Of a stretch of DNA of 47,178 nucleotides, positions 22,861 through 34,774 are shown piece by piece; the first letter of the stretch is position 1, and every line of letters begins with the position of its first letter. Below the pieces are notes generated by a model that was not told where the DNA came from, did not search any database, and saw only the letters and a list, made by a program, of their open reading frames with translations. Position numbers and translations under genes: made by a program. Source of the DNA: Fragilaria crotonensis (Eukaryota; Bacillariophyta; Fragilariophyceae; Fragilariales; Fragilariaceae); assembly GCA_022925895.1 (NCBI GenBank), contig JAKSYS010000504.1:1-47178 (forward strand). Reading direction: 5' to 3'.

Positions 22861-22945
22861 GGACGCCTACAGCAGGTTTCATTTCCGATAAACCTGGCGC
22901 AGGAAACAGTATAAACTCTACGCGACTAGATTTTTGTTCTGCATG

Positions 22946-22953
22946 TGACGTCA
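22946..22953. promoter_or_regulatory. Palindromic TGACGTCA (CRE-type) site
   Basis: A full TGACGTCA palindrome lies about 155 bp upstream of the ATG of the second transposase. A role as a bZIP site driving that gene is inferred from position only. Confidence 0.3.
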
Positions 22954-23108
22954 TATTTACAAGTAGTTGTCGTGTTAAAAGCGTGAGTTCCACCATGAGA
23001 TTGCATGCCGCCGTTTGCCTTGTTCCCACTCCTTACAAAGTGCCTCACCCTGGCAATCCTCTCCAGAATACCCTCTAGAATTCAACAGAGTGATTGAGGC
23101 ACTTTGCA

Positions 23109-26100
23109 ATGGCCGACAGTGGTCGAATAAATGCAATAATAGCAAGGGCTGTGACCGTTCTTTTGGATGACAGCCGATTTGGACCGAGATTGTCAAACTG
23201 TTGGCTCCCGGCCTCAACGTGGGCAGAAGCTTTGGCCAAATCAGGCACATTGATGCCTCCCTTGTTAGTACTGATGCTCGAAAATTTAACGTTGCCATGT
23301 CGAAGTCCAATTTATTTGGTGAATCGATGACACGTTTCGATGGCACCAATCAAACAGGAGTGTTCCGAGTGAAATATGCTCGGCAATATTTCTATTACTT
23401 TACTGAGAAAATCGGCAAATTGAGTATCCATTTCCATTGAATAACACATGGAAGGATAGGGTCCTGCAAGCTGCGGCTAACGTGCTCGTAATTCCGTCAA
23501 CTCGGGCAAGACCTGCAATATCCTCAACTGCTATTCTTCACGACAACGACAGTACTATCGAAGGCGATGAGTCACCAAACAAACGTCCAAGAATAGAAGA
23601 GCGCACAACAACAATGTCATATTGGCCTGATAGCCCAGAAGCCCGCCAAGTTTTCAGACCAAGAACTATGAGGACAATTAGGACTGCGGTTAGCAGTACT
23701 GGTCGTGATGAGGATGGCAATACGATGACACTTTCTGGAGAAAGTGCGAAGGAAGCACTGGAGCGAAGGATCAAACTGCTACTGACGGTTCATGAGAAAG
23801 AAGATAGCTGGCGAACTATAGTCATGGGAAGAGATGAAGAGAACTTTGTACAAAGGCTGAGATATTTGAGATCCGACAGCGTGCTTTATTTCTCTGCTGT
23901 GCCTACCAATTGGCACTCTCAAAATGAACGATTGGACGTGGCATGACTGTTGCAGAGAGGCCTGCAATCGTTTAAATAGTCTAGGCCTTGTGCAGGCAAC
24001 ATTTTTCAAGACAATCGCGAACTGGAACAAGGTTTTTAGGAAGTTCGAGTGCTTCCACATCCCAACCCGTATGTACAATGTGGAAAGCGACCTTGCCGCG
24101 ACTCCTCGAAGTATTTCCAACTGCGAAGGACCAAATAATTGCATATGGAATCAAGAATCTAGCGACACTAACAATAGAAAGCGTCCACGATTTCATCCTT
24201 TCTTCTGTCATTCCAAGGCTAACAGTACTGTGGGAGAAGGAGATGATGGTGCCAGCGGACGATTGCGACAATACATCCGAGCCAAGAAGTCGAGCGATTC
24301 ATTCATTTCTTAAAACTCATCGGCTTGAATCAATGAGTTTGACTACCACTTGGCGATGGATGCGTTTGCTAGGATTCCAATACGACACGAGGAGGAAAAG
24401 TTTTTACGTTGATGGTCACGAACGTGACGATGTTGTCGCGAGTCGTTCTACGTTTTGCAAGCGTTACCTAACAGAGTATGAACCATACTGTAATCGGTGG
24501 ATTCGACTACCTTTGAGAGAGGCAACAACAATCAAGAATCTTAACGTTGCATTTGGCTATTCCTATTTTGACATTATTAGCAACGAGGAATGGATCGAGT
24601 TCCACGTCGACTATTGGAAGAGTCGTATTATGGAGGAAAACGAACCAAACAACAACCGCCAGCCATCAATGATATCCAGATTGAAGAAAAGAAAGCAACC
24701 ACCAGCATTCGTGTATCAAGCGCAACGAGGCCGATCATGATCGTGGGGCAGGATGAGAGCGTCTTCGCGCAGTACCTTCTTGGAAGTAAGACTTGGGTAG
24801 GACCGAAAGGCCAACGCCCTCTCCTACCCAAATCGGAGGGCGATGGCTTTATGCTATCAGCCTTTGTGTCGAGAGAATTTGATTCGGAAGAGACCTGTCG
24901 GCAGATGAGTTAGTAAAAATAAATGCAGCAAGGCGAGGAGGTGACAGGACTTACATTGATACTCAAGCTGCACTAGAAATTTTGAAGTCGACAAAGAAGC
25001 CCGTCTTGACGGAATCACCATTCGTAAAATACTTGTACATCGGAGCCAACAACGAGGATATTGGAATAGCTACCATATGAGTCTACAGTTTGAGGACGTT
25101 GTCGATTGCCTGCAAGTCTTGTATCCTGAGTTCGATTTCGTGTTCCTGTTTGATCACAGTCAGGGACACGCTCGCAAAAGACCTGGGGCACTTAATGCCT
25201 TTCAAATGTCGAAGACCTATGGTGGCGCGCAGGCAGTAATGAGAGACACGACAATAATGAGTAAAGACGGATACCTTGGGGAACACGTACCTCGATTGAA
25301 TGTCGGTGACACTCAGTCGTTCATTTTCCGCGCAGATGATTGTGGTCCATTTTATCTGTCACCAGAACAGAGAGAAGAGCAACGACACGATCGACCAACT
25401 GGGAAATTCAAACGTGTGGAGCGGTCAAAGAAGATGCTCATGAACGCCTTAAGTGATGCTGGAGTATCATTTCAGCAGCAACGGAGTTACACAAAGAAGG
25501 AGCTTCAAGATTTTGCAAGGATCCGTGGCATTGATCTTTTCGAAGAAAAAGAACAAATAATTGCGGGATGGCAGGGGCAACCGAAAGGCCTTCTGCAAGT
25601 CCTAAGGGAAAGAGGTCTTATTCCTGAACACTCGTTAGAAAAATATACACTTGATGGTCGAAAAGATCCAATCACAGGCGTTGTCGACTTACATTATTCG
25701 CTGAGAAATCTACTTGCCGAGTGCACCGATTTTAAGGAGGAAGAAACAGCACTACAATACTTGGGGACTCAACTTGGGAGTTACAGTTCAGCTCACTCCA
25801 AAGTTTCACGCCGAGCTAGCGGGTGAGGGGATAGAGTACAGTTGGGCGCATGCAAAGGCATATTATCGTCGCGTTCCAGTCTCAAGAAAGCGAGGACGTG
25901 AAAACTTCAAAGATCTGGTAAAAGAATGCACCTCTCCTGCTAAGGTGTTAACAAAAGCCAGAATTGAGAAGTTTGCATCAAGAGCTCGCGCCTATATTTG
26001 CACTTACCATCATCTTGAGCAGGTGCAATCAGCACGAGCTGCCGCAGTTGCTGGTGTTGATCCAATCGCAGTTTTGCCAAAAGAAGTGCTCCCGTACACT

Positions 26101-26248
26101 GACATTGAGAGGGTCAGGAAGGCCTTCAAGTGTCACAGGTGTGCCCTTGACTTCGATAGTGGTTTCGTGAATTCGGAGCTCAAGGAAGAAGCAACAACAA
26201 GGAGAGGAGGTGAATCAAGACGATGATGATGAAGTGAATTCGGAGTAA
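23109..26248 (+). CDS. Large DDE-superfamily transposase/endonuclease, several frame breaks
   Basis: About 1,045 codons. It belongs to a eukaryotic transposase group with a YVDGHERDDVV-type motif and an IS630/Tc1-like DDE order. Seen in order: an N-terminal region (NVAMSKSNLFGE, FDGTNQTGVFRVKYARQY); a helix-turn-helix-like part (TTTWRWMRLLGFQYD); FYVDGHERDDVVASRSTF; first Asp in MIVGQDESVF (24752); second Asp in FLFDHSQGHARKRPGALNA (25152); GGAQAVMRDTTI; GWQGQPKGLLQVLRERGLI; and the Glu region FHAELAGEGIEYSWAHAK (25813-25836). All three catalytic positions are kept. Frame changes fall near 23190, 23415, 23930-24060, around 24300, 24600-24720, 24890, 25050, 25776 and 26190, most single-base. 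ATG 23109 fits the first continuous segment. It may be an independent nested element whose own ends I cannot find, or transposon cargo. Confidence 0.75.
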
Positions 26249-26422
26249 GAATGAGTTTTATGATGAGCAGCGTGGAGGCAATCTGATTTCGGAAGGATCT
26301 TTCAGAATTTTACTTTAGGAAATTGTATGATGTGTAGAAATTGTACTAATCTGTACGCGAGGACGGTCAAGGGTGAAACCTGCTGTATGTACAAAAATGT
26401 GCAGCATGTCGTACTGTACATT

Positions 26423-26603
26423 CATTGTTGTATAACCAACAGTTGATTTCAGGGCATGCCATGCGTGATATCATGCATGTCATGCTCGGTCTTAATAAAT
26501 ATTAAACCAATGAATACGATATAAATTAAGAATGACCTGAATGACGGTCATGCCTAAAGACTGGAAAAAACATGCGATGTCTGCCTGAAGACTGGAAAAT
26601 CTC
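26423..26603 (-). repeat. Right terminal inverted repeat
   Basis: Reverse-complement partner of 13396-13577. It carries the same doubled site (TGCCTAAAGACTGGAAAA at 26551-26568 and a one-mismatch copy at 26582-26599), again 31 bp apart. Confidence 0.85.
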
Positions 26604-26613
26604 ATCTCAAATC
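26604..26613. repeat. Right target-site duplication
   Basis: Exact copy of 13386-13395. The host DNA that follows (26614-26680) is made of GCATATCCC/GCATATCGCAT short repeats. Confidence 0.85.
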
Positions 26614-26875
26614 TCATCTCGCATATCCCGCATATCCCGCATATCCGCATAATCAGCATATGGCATATCGCATATCGCATTGCATCTATGATATTGCGAC
26701 GCGCGCTTTTTGAACTGAAATCAAAGTTTAACCGTCATTTACCCAACCGTAGTATTCTGGCGTAGATGCGAGACTGTCAGTGCTCGCAGTTGGCAGATCA
26801 GGCCCCTAAACATTCAAATATGCGAGGGGAGAAAAGGAGTTGCGGATAAAACGCTGAAGGTACCAGTACACGACC

Positions 26876-28493
26876 ATGACAGAGTCTGATTCCGACGCTG
26901 ATTTGGCCGACTACGCACCGTCCGGTCTCTCTCAGGTTTCGCATACGTCCGAATCAGCCTCCAAACTGGCGAACGAATTGCCGAAGCCCATTAAGGAGAT
27001 AGAAACGCCGTCTCACGTAACATCTGACGATATTCTGAAGCGAGGTGAGTGGATCCCTAGCATTGCATCTGCTATCATGTTCCACATTCCACGCATTTTG
27101 GAATGGTGCAATCGCCGAACTACGAGCGCTCTACGTCACTCACCCGTTTATCCCAAGCCCACCGTTTTATTGACAAAATTCAAGTTCCTGACGAGATTAC
27201 ATCCGCCGACCAGCTAGCATGGCACTGTTACATATGGAAGAAAGCCAAGTATCTGAATCCAGTTAGGATCGGATCCAAGGACATGATCATTGGCTTAAAT
27301 ATGCCACAAAAGTTCGATGAAAGTAAGAGGCATGCTATAGAATATCTTTCGTGCCTCCAGGATACGACTGGGAAACGCAATGTTGTACCCAAATCGCAGT
27401 TGTTGCCGTACGGCGAGTCCGACGAATGGAATCCGGAGCTGCTGACTGAGTATCTTGAAACACTTGTTGAGGTCGGTGACTTGACAGAGTTGGAGGTACG
27501 CAAGGAAGAATTGTATTTGCGCAAGATTCTGAAAGTCGTACGCGAACGTCGCGTAGAACACAAAGTGGACAAGGAGCCACAAAAATCGTTCGTTGCTTCC
27601 GAACATGATGTGGAACCGGAGGTGGTGGAAAGGATACCCGTCTCGCCCTCGATGACAGACACGCACAAGACAGAACCACTGAAAGCGGGTGACGCAATTG
27701 AGTATTACCGGACCATTTCGAAAGCTGGTGACAAGGACGCCTTGACTCAAGCAATCATATTGTCTGTGCGGCCAGGAAATACCCCTCTTAAGCTACACAA
27801 CGACGAAGTGCTTCCCGCTGGTCATTCTGTCAAGCGAATCTTTACCAGAGTACGGGGTTCATTTGTTGATTTGAGACCAAAGGCGACCTATCGGTCCATT
27901 CGATCGTTCAAGTTGGCTCATAGTGAATTGCGAGAGAACGATTCCTTGCGACAGTTGCTGTCATCGACAAACTCCCCTCTGGAAGCAGTTTTGGAACGCA
28001 ACTTTGCAGCCTTTGAGCAGAAAGTGAAGGACGATGGATGTGGCGCGTTCATGGATATGGTCGCTTGGAAGTCAAAGAAAACAAAATCGAACGGGGAAAG
28101 TGTGGGGCAGACATCAAGGAAGCGAGCAAAGGTGGTAGCTGAAGTCGACGCCAACGAGTCGCTAATTGAAAAGGATGTCGATTCAGGCGCTGATGAAGCG
28201 ACGGCGGCGCTTCAATCGCAATTGACAAGAATCAGATCTCTCGACGACGACGAGCTGCGGCGACTCACATGGCAGAAGATATGCTGGAGTTGGCAATTCA
28301 AGTGCGTGAGCAATTATTGTCCTCGAATGTCAAAGTGACCATAGACGACTTGGCAAAGGAACTGAATGTCAGTGCGTATTCACTGAAGCACTTTCTGTGC
28401 GGCGACGAAGGGAAGCTTGTTCGATTTGCGCAGCATGAGGAGACGAAGGTTGCTCTTCAGCATTGGGTTGGAAACCAACGATTGCCCTCATAA
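26876..28493 (+). CDS. Unknown nuclear-type protein, paralogue 1 of a tandem pair
   Basis: Exon 1 is 26876-27044, exon 2 27158-28493; the 113-nt intron (GTGAGT...AAG) is phase 1. About 501 aa once a missing base near 28268 is allowed for. The N-terminus is acidic. The middle holds QLAWHCYIWKKAKYL and EVRKEELYLRKILKVVRE. A core domain PLKAGDAIEYYRTISKAGDK ... TQAIILSVRPGN ... LHNDEVLPAGHSVKRI aligns with the next gene and looks like a small beta-barrel reader fold (Tudor or chromo-barrel-like). Then come a KSKKTKS...RKRAK basic patch and a helical C-terminus (VREQLLSSNVKVTIDDLAKE). Chromatin-linked function is a guess. Family not recognised. Confidence 0.72.
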
Positions 28494-29125
28494 CTGTCGG
28501 TAGCAATGAAACGCGTGACACAATGCTGATATATTCTCCTGAAGAAGCGGCGCTATGGCTTGCAACATAAACGCTATTACGGCCAGTGATATCAAGCATG
28601 GTCTTGGATGGGCTGGCTTTTCCATCTATTCATCGACACCCTCCGACGCGCCATGTTCTAGGAAGCACTCGAACCTGGAACCAAGGCCATGATACTACCG
28701 GTAGATGGGAATGTGGGATGGCGAGTCCGTATGTTATACGTAGGGGTTGTACCAGGTAGATAGTAGTGCAAGTAGGTCGTTCCCCTATTGGAGAGAGCAT
28801 TTGGTTTTTGGCTGCGCATGCAGGTGATGCCTCTCATAGTCGTACACGTATGCATACATATTGGAATATGACGGGTGAAGGGTGAAGGGCAGGCCAATTC
28901 GTGGCTCGCGCCATTTCTCTCCGTCCTTGTACTACTACGACCATTTCTCTACGAATCGTAGAACGTATAGCACTACCGGTAGTACTACATTGCACTTCCT
29001 GTGCCATCCACCTGTCCCACAAGCATGGAAGCAAAAATCATGAAAGCCACACTTGGAGCGAAGATGCGACGCAATCGCAAGTGACAACAACCACAACTGC
29101 ATTCAGCACCTCGTCCCAGTCGACC
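28494..29125. other. Intergenic between tandem paralogues
   Basis: 632 bp, holding the upstream region of the second paralogue. The open frame preceding ATG 29126 extends back to 28901 but is Thr/His-rich and not convincing. No other signal is seen. Confidence 0.45.
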
Positions 29126-31665
29126 ATGCCCAGACCTTCATCGGACATCCAATGGCCTGAAAGCTCATCCGACGATGATTTCGTTCCACGGAAAGAATTT
29201 CGTGTCAGCGACGGGAAAGCCACAAAGCCTACTGTGACCACCACACAAGTCTCTCGAAGCAAGAAGCAAAAGAGAAGTCCAAAGGCCACTCCGTCCAACG
29301 CGCCTCTTTCAAAGAAGCCTCTCAATCACAGCTTTGAAAGAAGTGACGACGAAGACATTGTGTCGACGATTGGTGAGATGTTGGATATGTTGCTCCGTAG
29401 ATACTGTGCAATTTGATTGTTCTCTTGTGAATCTGCCGTCTTGACCATCGTTGGACAGTTGGTGGTGAGCAGGCAATCATGCCCTCTTCTAACAATCATC
29501 TCACATTCATGCTTTTGCGCGGCATTACAGCGTCCGAGAAAGCGAATGCAATATCATTACCACCGGGCATCCGTTCTTCGTCGGATCTCAAATGGTGGTA
29601 CGAAGACAATCGCTACTATCCCTGTCGCATATGCGACTCGGCGGAAGCGATGTACATCAACCTGGATCCAGTGTGGGACACGACCGAACTCGCTCTCATT
29701 CAAGTTTTGGAATTTCCGCCCACCAAACCGTTCAAGGGCCGCGATCGGATACTGGCGAACCTTTGCGATCTGAAAGCATGTGGAACTTCTGGCGATACCT
29801 GGGATATGGCCATTTGGAAGAAGTACAACAGCCAACGAGCGGCCGATGCGAGACGCGCAAATCAAAGGGTGTTGAGTGAAACAGATGTTCGGGCAGGATA
29901 TCTTTATCTAAATCGAATTCTTAAGGCAGCAAAGGAGAAAGATAGCATTCCGGAACCACGAATAGCTGATGGCGCTGAGGAAGCCGACGAAAACAGCGAT
30001 TTAGAGACACCCTACGAGGTCAATCTCAAACTGAATACCACAGGTACATTGCATCCTTACGGACGAGGGATGCCCGATTTTTCCGACAAGATCCATGAAC
30101 CTCTCCGACCTGGAGATATCATTCAATACAGTACTCCTATTTTTTGCGCCGGCGACCCACGAGGCTTGAGGACGGCAACGGTTCTCTCCACCGACCCTTC
30201 GTCGACTGGATACATGATTCGATTGGACAACACTGAAATGCTTCCGAACGAACACATGGTAAAGCGAATCAAGGTTATTGAGCAGGGCAAGCTTTATGCT
30301 CACGAGGGCTTTTATCGCCCGATCAATCGTTTCGCTCTCAAGAAGCGGGCATTGGATATGGACATGAGGCAGCCATTTCTCCGACAGAGTGACCTAGTGG
30401 GCAAGATTGTTGATAAGCATGTTGACAAGTTTCGAAAATCCATGAAAGACAAGGGACTTCCAATCGATCTTGTGCAAGACTTTAAATCACGAAGGAAGCT
30501 CAAGGCAGACGAACAACTAGAGCTAGCAAAGGAGCGAAAGAGTGCATCGAAGAAGAGTAGAAAACAGGTGGAACCTATCTTCGATTCCCAGAAGCAGGAA
30601 CACGACGAGCGCACGGGCCGTGCTCTCGAGGCGAAGGCGAATAGCAAAACATTGGTCTCAACCATGCAAGAATCATCCAGCAGCGATTCTGACGATTCTC
30701 TCGAGATTATTACCATAGTCAAGAAGGCTGCAATCAAGGCGAAAAACGTTGCATCAAGTGACTCACTGTTGGATGAGTCCGATGTCTCCTTGACGGCGAC
30801 TCGACCCATGCGACAGGACGCAGCGACGTCTTCGACGTCATCGAACAAATTTGAGTCAAAAGGCGTTCCGATGCATTGCTCACCATCGCAGGCTTCCAGC
30901 CAAAATGTCTTGTCAGGTATTGTAAAAGCCTTGCTCAACGAGGATTCAGTTTCGCTGAAGAGGAAGCCTAACCCCATGATTCACGACGAATCTGATTCAG
31001 AATCGTCCATGGAGAACTATGGCTTGGATACGGCAGCTAAGGCGAAACAGGAGAGCAAGCACGACAGGCTTGATGAAGCAATTCCCGATCAAGGATTGAA
31101 TATACGACGCAACAAAAAAGTTTCTTGCGAAAATGGACGACCTCAACCGGAACCGGCCACGTTGGTCAACATGGATCAGAAAGACGGACGAATACTGACA
31201 TCGAGGAGGCTCTATACTTCCGCTGAGATTGTCAAGCCCGCATTTGGATTGACAAAAGTAAATTCGAGCGCTGATCGTCCGTCAAAAAACCATTCAACAA
31301 AGTTTTCTGTTAGAGCTCAAGATGCGCCAACGCCTCGGAGAAAAAAAGTGAAATGCGCCGAAACATCCCTTGATCCCTCCGAGATGGGAGAAAGACGGAG
31401 TGTTGATCAACCGGTAGTTGAACATAGATCTACTCAGCTCCCGACGGAAAAGAGGGAACACTCCAAACACAAGCGCTTCAAGCGTCTTCATCGAATCAGG
31501 CGAAATGGTCGGTACATAGCTGAGGAGGACGACATTGAGGATTCCGACGACGACTTGCGGTCTAGGCGAACGCCGACATCCACAAAATGCGGAACCTACC
31601 AGCCTTTGGTCCGGCTTCCTCCCTGCACGAAACAGAAGGACTTAAGTTCTTTGGAGTCTTATTGA
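29126..31665 (+). CDS. Unknown nuclear-type protein, paralogue 2 of a tandem pair
   Basis: Exon 1 is 29126-29372, exon 2 29531-31665; the 158-nt intron (GTGAGA...TACAG) is phase 1, the same phase and place as in the neighbour. The 793-aa product has no frame break. The N-terminus is acidic and Ser-rich (MPRPSSDIQWPESSSDDDFV) with a KKQKRSPK basic patch. Then come LKWWYEDNRYYPCRICDSAE, WDMAIWKKYNSQRAADARR and GYLYLNRILKAAKEK. The shared core is PLRPGDIIQYSTPIFCAGD ... RTATVLSTDPS ... IRLDNTEMLPNEHMVKRI. About 350 residues of Ser/Asp/Glu/Lys-rich disorder follow (SSSSDSDDSLEIITI; RRNGRYIAEEDDIEDSDDD). It aligns with the upstream gene in the core but has a much longer tail. Role unknown; nuclear location is inferred from composition. 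Confidence 0.8.
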
Positions 31666-32771
31666 TGGATAAAGTGAGAGTCTCCGGATGATAAGCTGGT
31701 GAGGTAATGCGTATCGTACGTCAGTCCCCCGAAGAATCATACACGCTCGCCTATAATCGTGATGGCGTCATCAGACGGCGTTGATCAGGCGCATCAATCA
31801 GTCGCACACAAGTCCTGAATGCACCGTGACATAGTGAACATTCGAAATGGGCGATGCGTTTCTGAGTTCTGAGGTGCGCAAGGTAATCCCTTGCAACTTC
31901 ACAAATTTTTCACCAGTGATAAGCGTATCACAAAGAAAGTGCCGTAAGTTTGCGAACGAAATAAAGTCCTAATGGCATCCCTCTCCTATATTCAAACAAA
32001 GATACGTCGCTAACTAATTCTACAAATGTGATATTTTGAATTAGCTACAGTGACCTTCCCGTGTATCCTGTGATCCTGTTATCCGACCTAATTTCCCTCT
32101 GTCTGTATCTTTGGCGTCATGAGTTCCCAGTGGAGGACCCAAATCACAGCCTTGAAAGCGATCGAGAGTTCGCATGCCCCGTTTTTCAAGCCATACCAGT
32201 TTTTACGCAAAGAACTTCTGAACGCCGTTAAGACGTTAAATTTGGTTCGCAGGAAACAAACGGATCCAAATTCACCATAAATCCTAAGGTAAGAAGCAAT
32301 TTCGGCAATGGCGACGATCTTGGTTCCTGCATCCTACTGTGCACACATGATCATGGAGTAATGAACTTGTGGCAATATAATCAGTAGCTTTTGGCGGTTG
32401 TGTGTTCCTAAAGCATATTGGTTAATTGTAGTTGAGTTGGGAGTGATGATTATGATCGGCATTGCTACCCCACGAATTTTGTTTCTCGGGTGATCTTGTG
32501 TACTTGATCTCAGCCTGATGACCGCTGCATAACCCCATATGCATTGATGTAACGCTGGTGGTGCTCTGGTCGTTCTTCTGAATGCTTGATTGGAATTAGG
32601 GAGTTTGTTTCGCCATGGGAGAGCAATGCAGGATCATGTTTATTGAATTCAGCGAGTGTTCTCCTACGTCCACGTAGAATTCTACTGGATACTGTTAAAC
32701 GGTAGGTGTAATTCTCATGTTTGTTTTCCTCGTCATCCTGTAGAAATCTTCTTTGCAACTTCATTTTCATC
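31666..32771. other. Intergenic, V-ATPase upstream region
   Basis: 1.1 kb without a credible gene. It contains the promoter and leader of the V-ATPase gene. An open frame at 32773-32510 (-) is antisense to the leader and unsupported. Confidence 0.5.
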
Positions 32772-34641
32772 ATGAACCAAACTTTTGAGAAGGAGGCCGA
32801 TTATGGTTTCATCTTCAAGGTCTCTGGACCTCTGGTCGTTGCAGATGGTATGTCTGGGAGCTGCCATGTACGAGCTTGTCCGTGTCGGACACTCCAAGCT
32901 CGTCGGAGAGATTATTAAGCTCGAGGGAGACACTGCCTCCATCCAGGTTTACGAAGATACTTCTGGATTGACCGTCGGTGACCCTGTTCTTCGTAAGAAG
33001 CAGCCTCTTTCCGTTGAACTCGGTCCTGGAATCATGGGAACCATTTTCGATGGTATCCAGCGTCCTCTTGAACACATTTTCCAGTCTTCCGGTGACGTTT
33101 ACGTGCCGAAGGGAGTGGATGTCCCTTGTCTTTCCCGCGACGTTCGTTGGACTTACACTCCTGCCAACATCAAGGTTGGAGCACCCATCACTGGAGGTGA
33201 TGTGATTGGTATTGTGTACGAGAACGAAATTATTGACAGCCACAAGATCATCTGCCCACCTAATGTCTTCGGTACTGTTACAAAGATCAACACGAACTCA
33301 ACCGATGGAAAGGAAACCTTCTTGGTTGATGACATTGTCATGGAAGTCTACAATGAATCTCAAGACAAGACCCACCAACTTTCCCTCTCGCACTTCTGGC
33401 CAGTCCGTCGCCCACGTCCTATCACCGAGAAGCTCCCAGGTAACGCTCCATTGATCACTGGTCTCCGAATTGTTGATGGTCTTTTCCTTCCGTTCTTGGA
33501 GGAACTTGCGCCGTCCCAGGTGCTTTCGGTTGTGGAAAGACTGTCATTTCCAATCCCTCTCCAAGTTCTCCAACCCGACGCTATTGTTTACGTTGGTTGT
33601 GGAGAGCGTGGTAATGAGATGGCGGAAGTGTTGTGTGATTTCCTGAACTCACAATGACCATCAAGGATGCCGTCACAGGTGCTGACAAGGAAGTTGGTAT
33701 TATGAAGCGTACTACGCTCGTTGCTAACACATCCAACATGCCTGTGGCTGCTCGTGAGGCTTCCATTTACACTGGTATCACTCTTGCCGAATACTTCCGT
33801 GATCAAGGTATGAACGTTTCCATGATGGCAGACTCCACATCCCGTTGGGCCGAGGCACTTCGTGAGATTTCTGGACGTCTGGGAGAGATGCCTGCCGATT
33901 CCGGTTACCCAGCCTACCTTGGTGCTCGTTTGGCTGCTTTCTACGAGCGTGCTGGACGTGTCGCTTGTCTCGGTTCCCCAACCCGTGAGGGTACCGTCAG
34001 TGTCGTCGGTGCCGTCTCCCCCCTCCAGGTGGAGATTTCTCCGACCCAGTCACTGCTGCCACTCTTTCCATTGTCCAGGTCTTTTTGGGGTCTCGACAAG
34101 AAGCTTGCTCAGCGTAAGCACTTCCCATCGCTGAACTGGCTCATCTCTTACACCAAGTACATGCAAGTCCTTGAACCATACTTCAACAACCTTGATCCCC
34201 AATACTCCTACCTCCGTAATCAGGCCCGTTCTATCCTTCAGCAGGAAGATAACCTTTCCGAGATTGTACAGCTCGTGGGAAAGGAGTCGCTTTCTGAGGA
34301 CCAGAAGGTTGTGATGGAGATTGCCAAGCTTCTTCGTGAGGATTTCCTCGCTCAGAATGCCTTCACTGACTACGATTTCACTTGCCCACTTCCTAAGACC
34401 ATTGGTATGCTTCGTGTTATCATCAACTTCTATGATTTGTGCCAAAAGCCATCGCAGACTCCCACCTGATGCCAAGCTTACTTACGCTCACATCAAGACT
34501 GCCCTCGGTCCGGTCATCCAAAAGGTTGTTGACACCAAGTTCGTCGACCCCAAGTCGAAGGAAAGTGAAATCAAGGCCGCTTACAGCGTTATTCTGGACG
34601 AGATGCAGCGCGAGTTCCAAGCCTTGACTGACGGAATCTAA
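32772..34641 (+). CDS. ATP6V1A: V-type proton ATPase catalytic subunit A, about nine indels
   Basis: The catalytic A subunit of the V1 sector hydrolyses ATP to drive proton pumping into vacuoles, Golgi and endosomes. From ATG 32772 ([20 protein letters not shown]) the protein follows the family closely: [14 protein letters not shown], the long non-homologous insert, [11 protein letters not shown], the P-loop [65 protein letters not shown], and [16 protein letters not shown]. No intron. Frame-breaking indels sit at 32856 (+G), 33486 (-C), 33555 (-C), 33574 (-C), 33642 (-C), about 34018-34023 (net +2 C), about 34082-34086 (+T), 34442-34445 (-A) and about 34463-34466 (-C). All but possibly the last lie in runs of one base. 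The P-loop itself lies in a frame that is open for only ~70 bp. Compensated length is 624 codons, the normal size. Confidence 0.92.
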
Positions 34642-34774
34642 ATATCAGTTAAAGTTACTAAAATGATAGCCGAGATGTGAACAACTCTTCATAACCCTAA
34701 TGGCGGTTTTCTAGCGTCTCATGATCATACGATGGTTGAAGTACCTGTGTATCAAGTGAGAAGAAGACATCGCC

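Larger units (their letters stand above)
13396..26603. mobile_element. 13.2-kb MULE-type transposon with two transposase genes
   Basis: The element is bounded by ~181-bp inverted repeats starting GAGATTTTCCAGTCTT and by an exact 10-bp direct duplication of host DNA. Its left part holds a MULE transposase gene (-), its right part a different DDE-type transposase gene (+). Between them lie 6.7 kb with decayed RNase H-like retroelement and piggyBac-like pieces and a low-complexity tandem repeat. The repeats and long duplication fit MULE mobilisation. The other contents are either nested insertions or captured cargo. The preserved duplication and recognisable ends argue that the whole 13.2 kb inserted as one unit, or that the inner pieces arrived after insertion. 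Confidence 0.8.

Noticed and set aside
32772-34641. Programmed frameshifting in V-ATPase subunit A
   Set aside because: Nine shifts in both directions with no shared slippery heptamer or downstream structure; the sites are simple homopolymers and similar breaks occur in unrelated genes.
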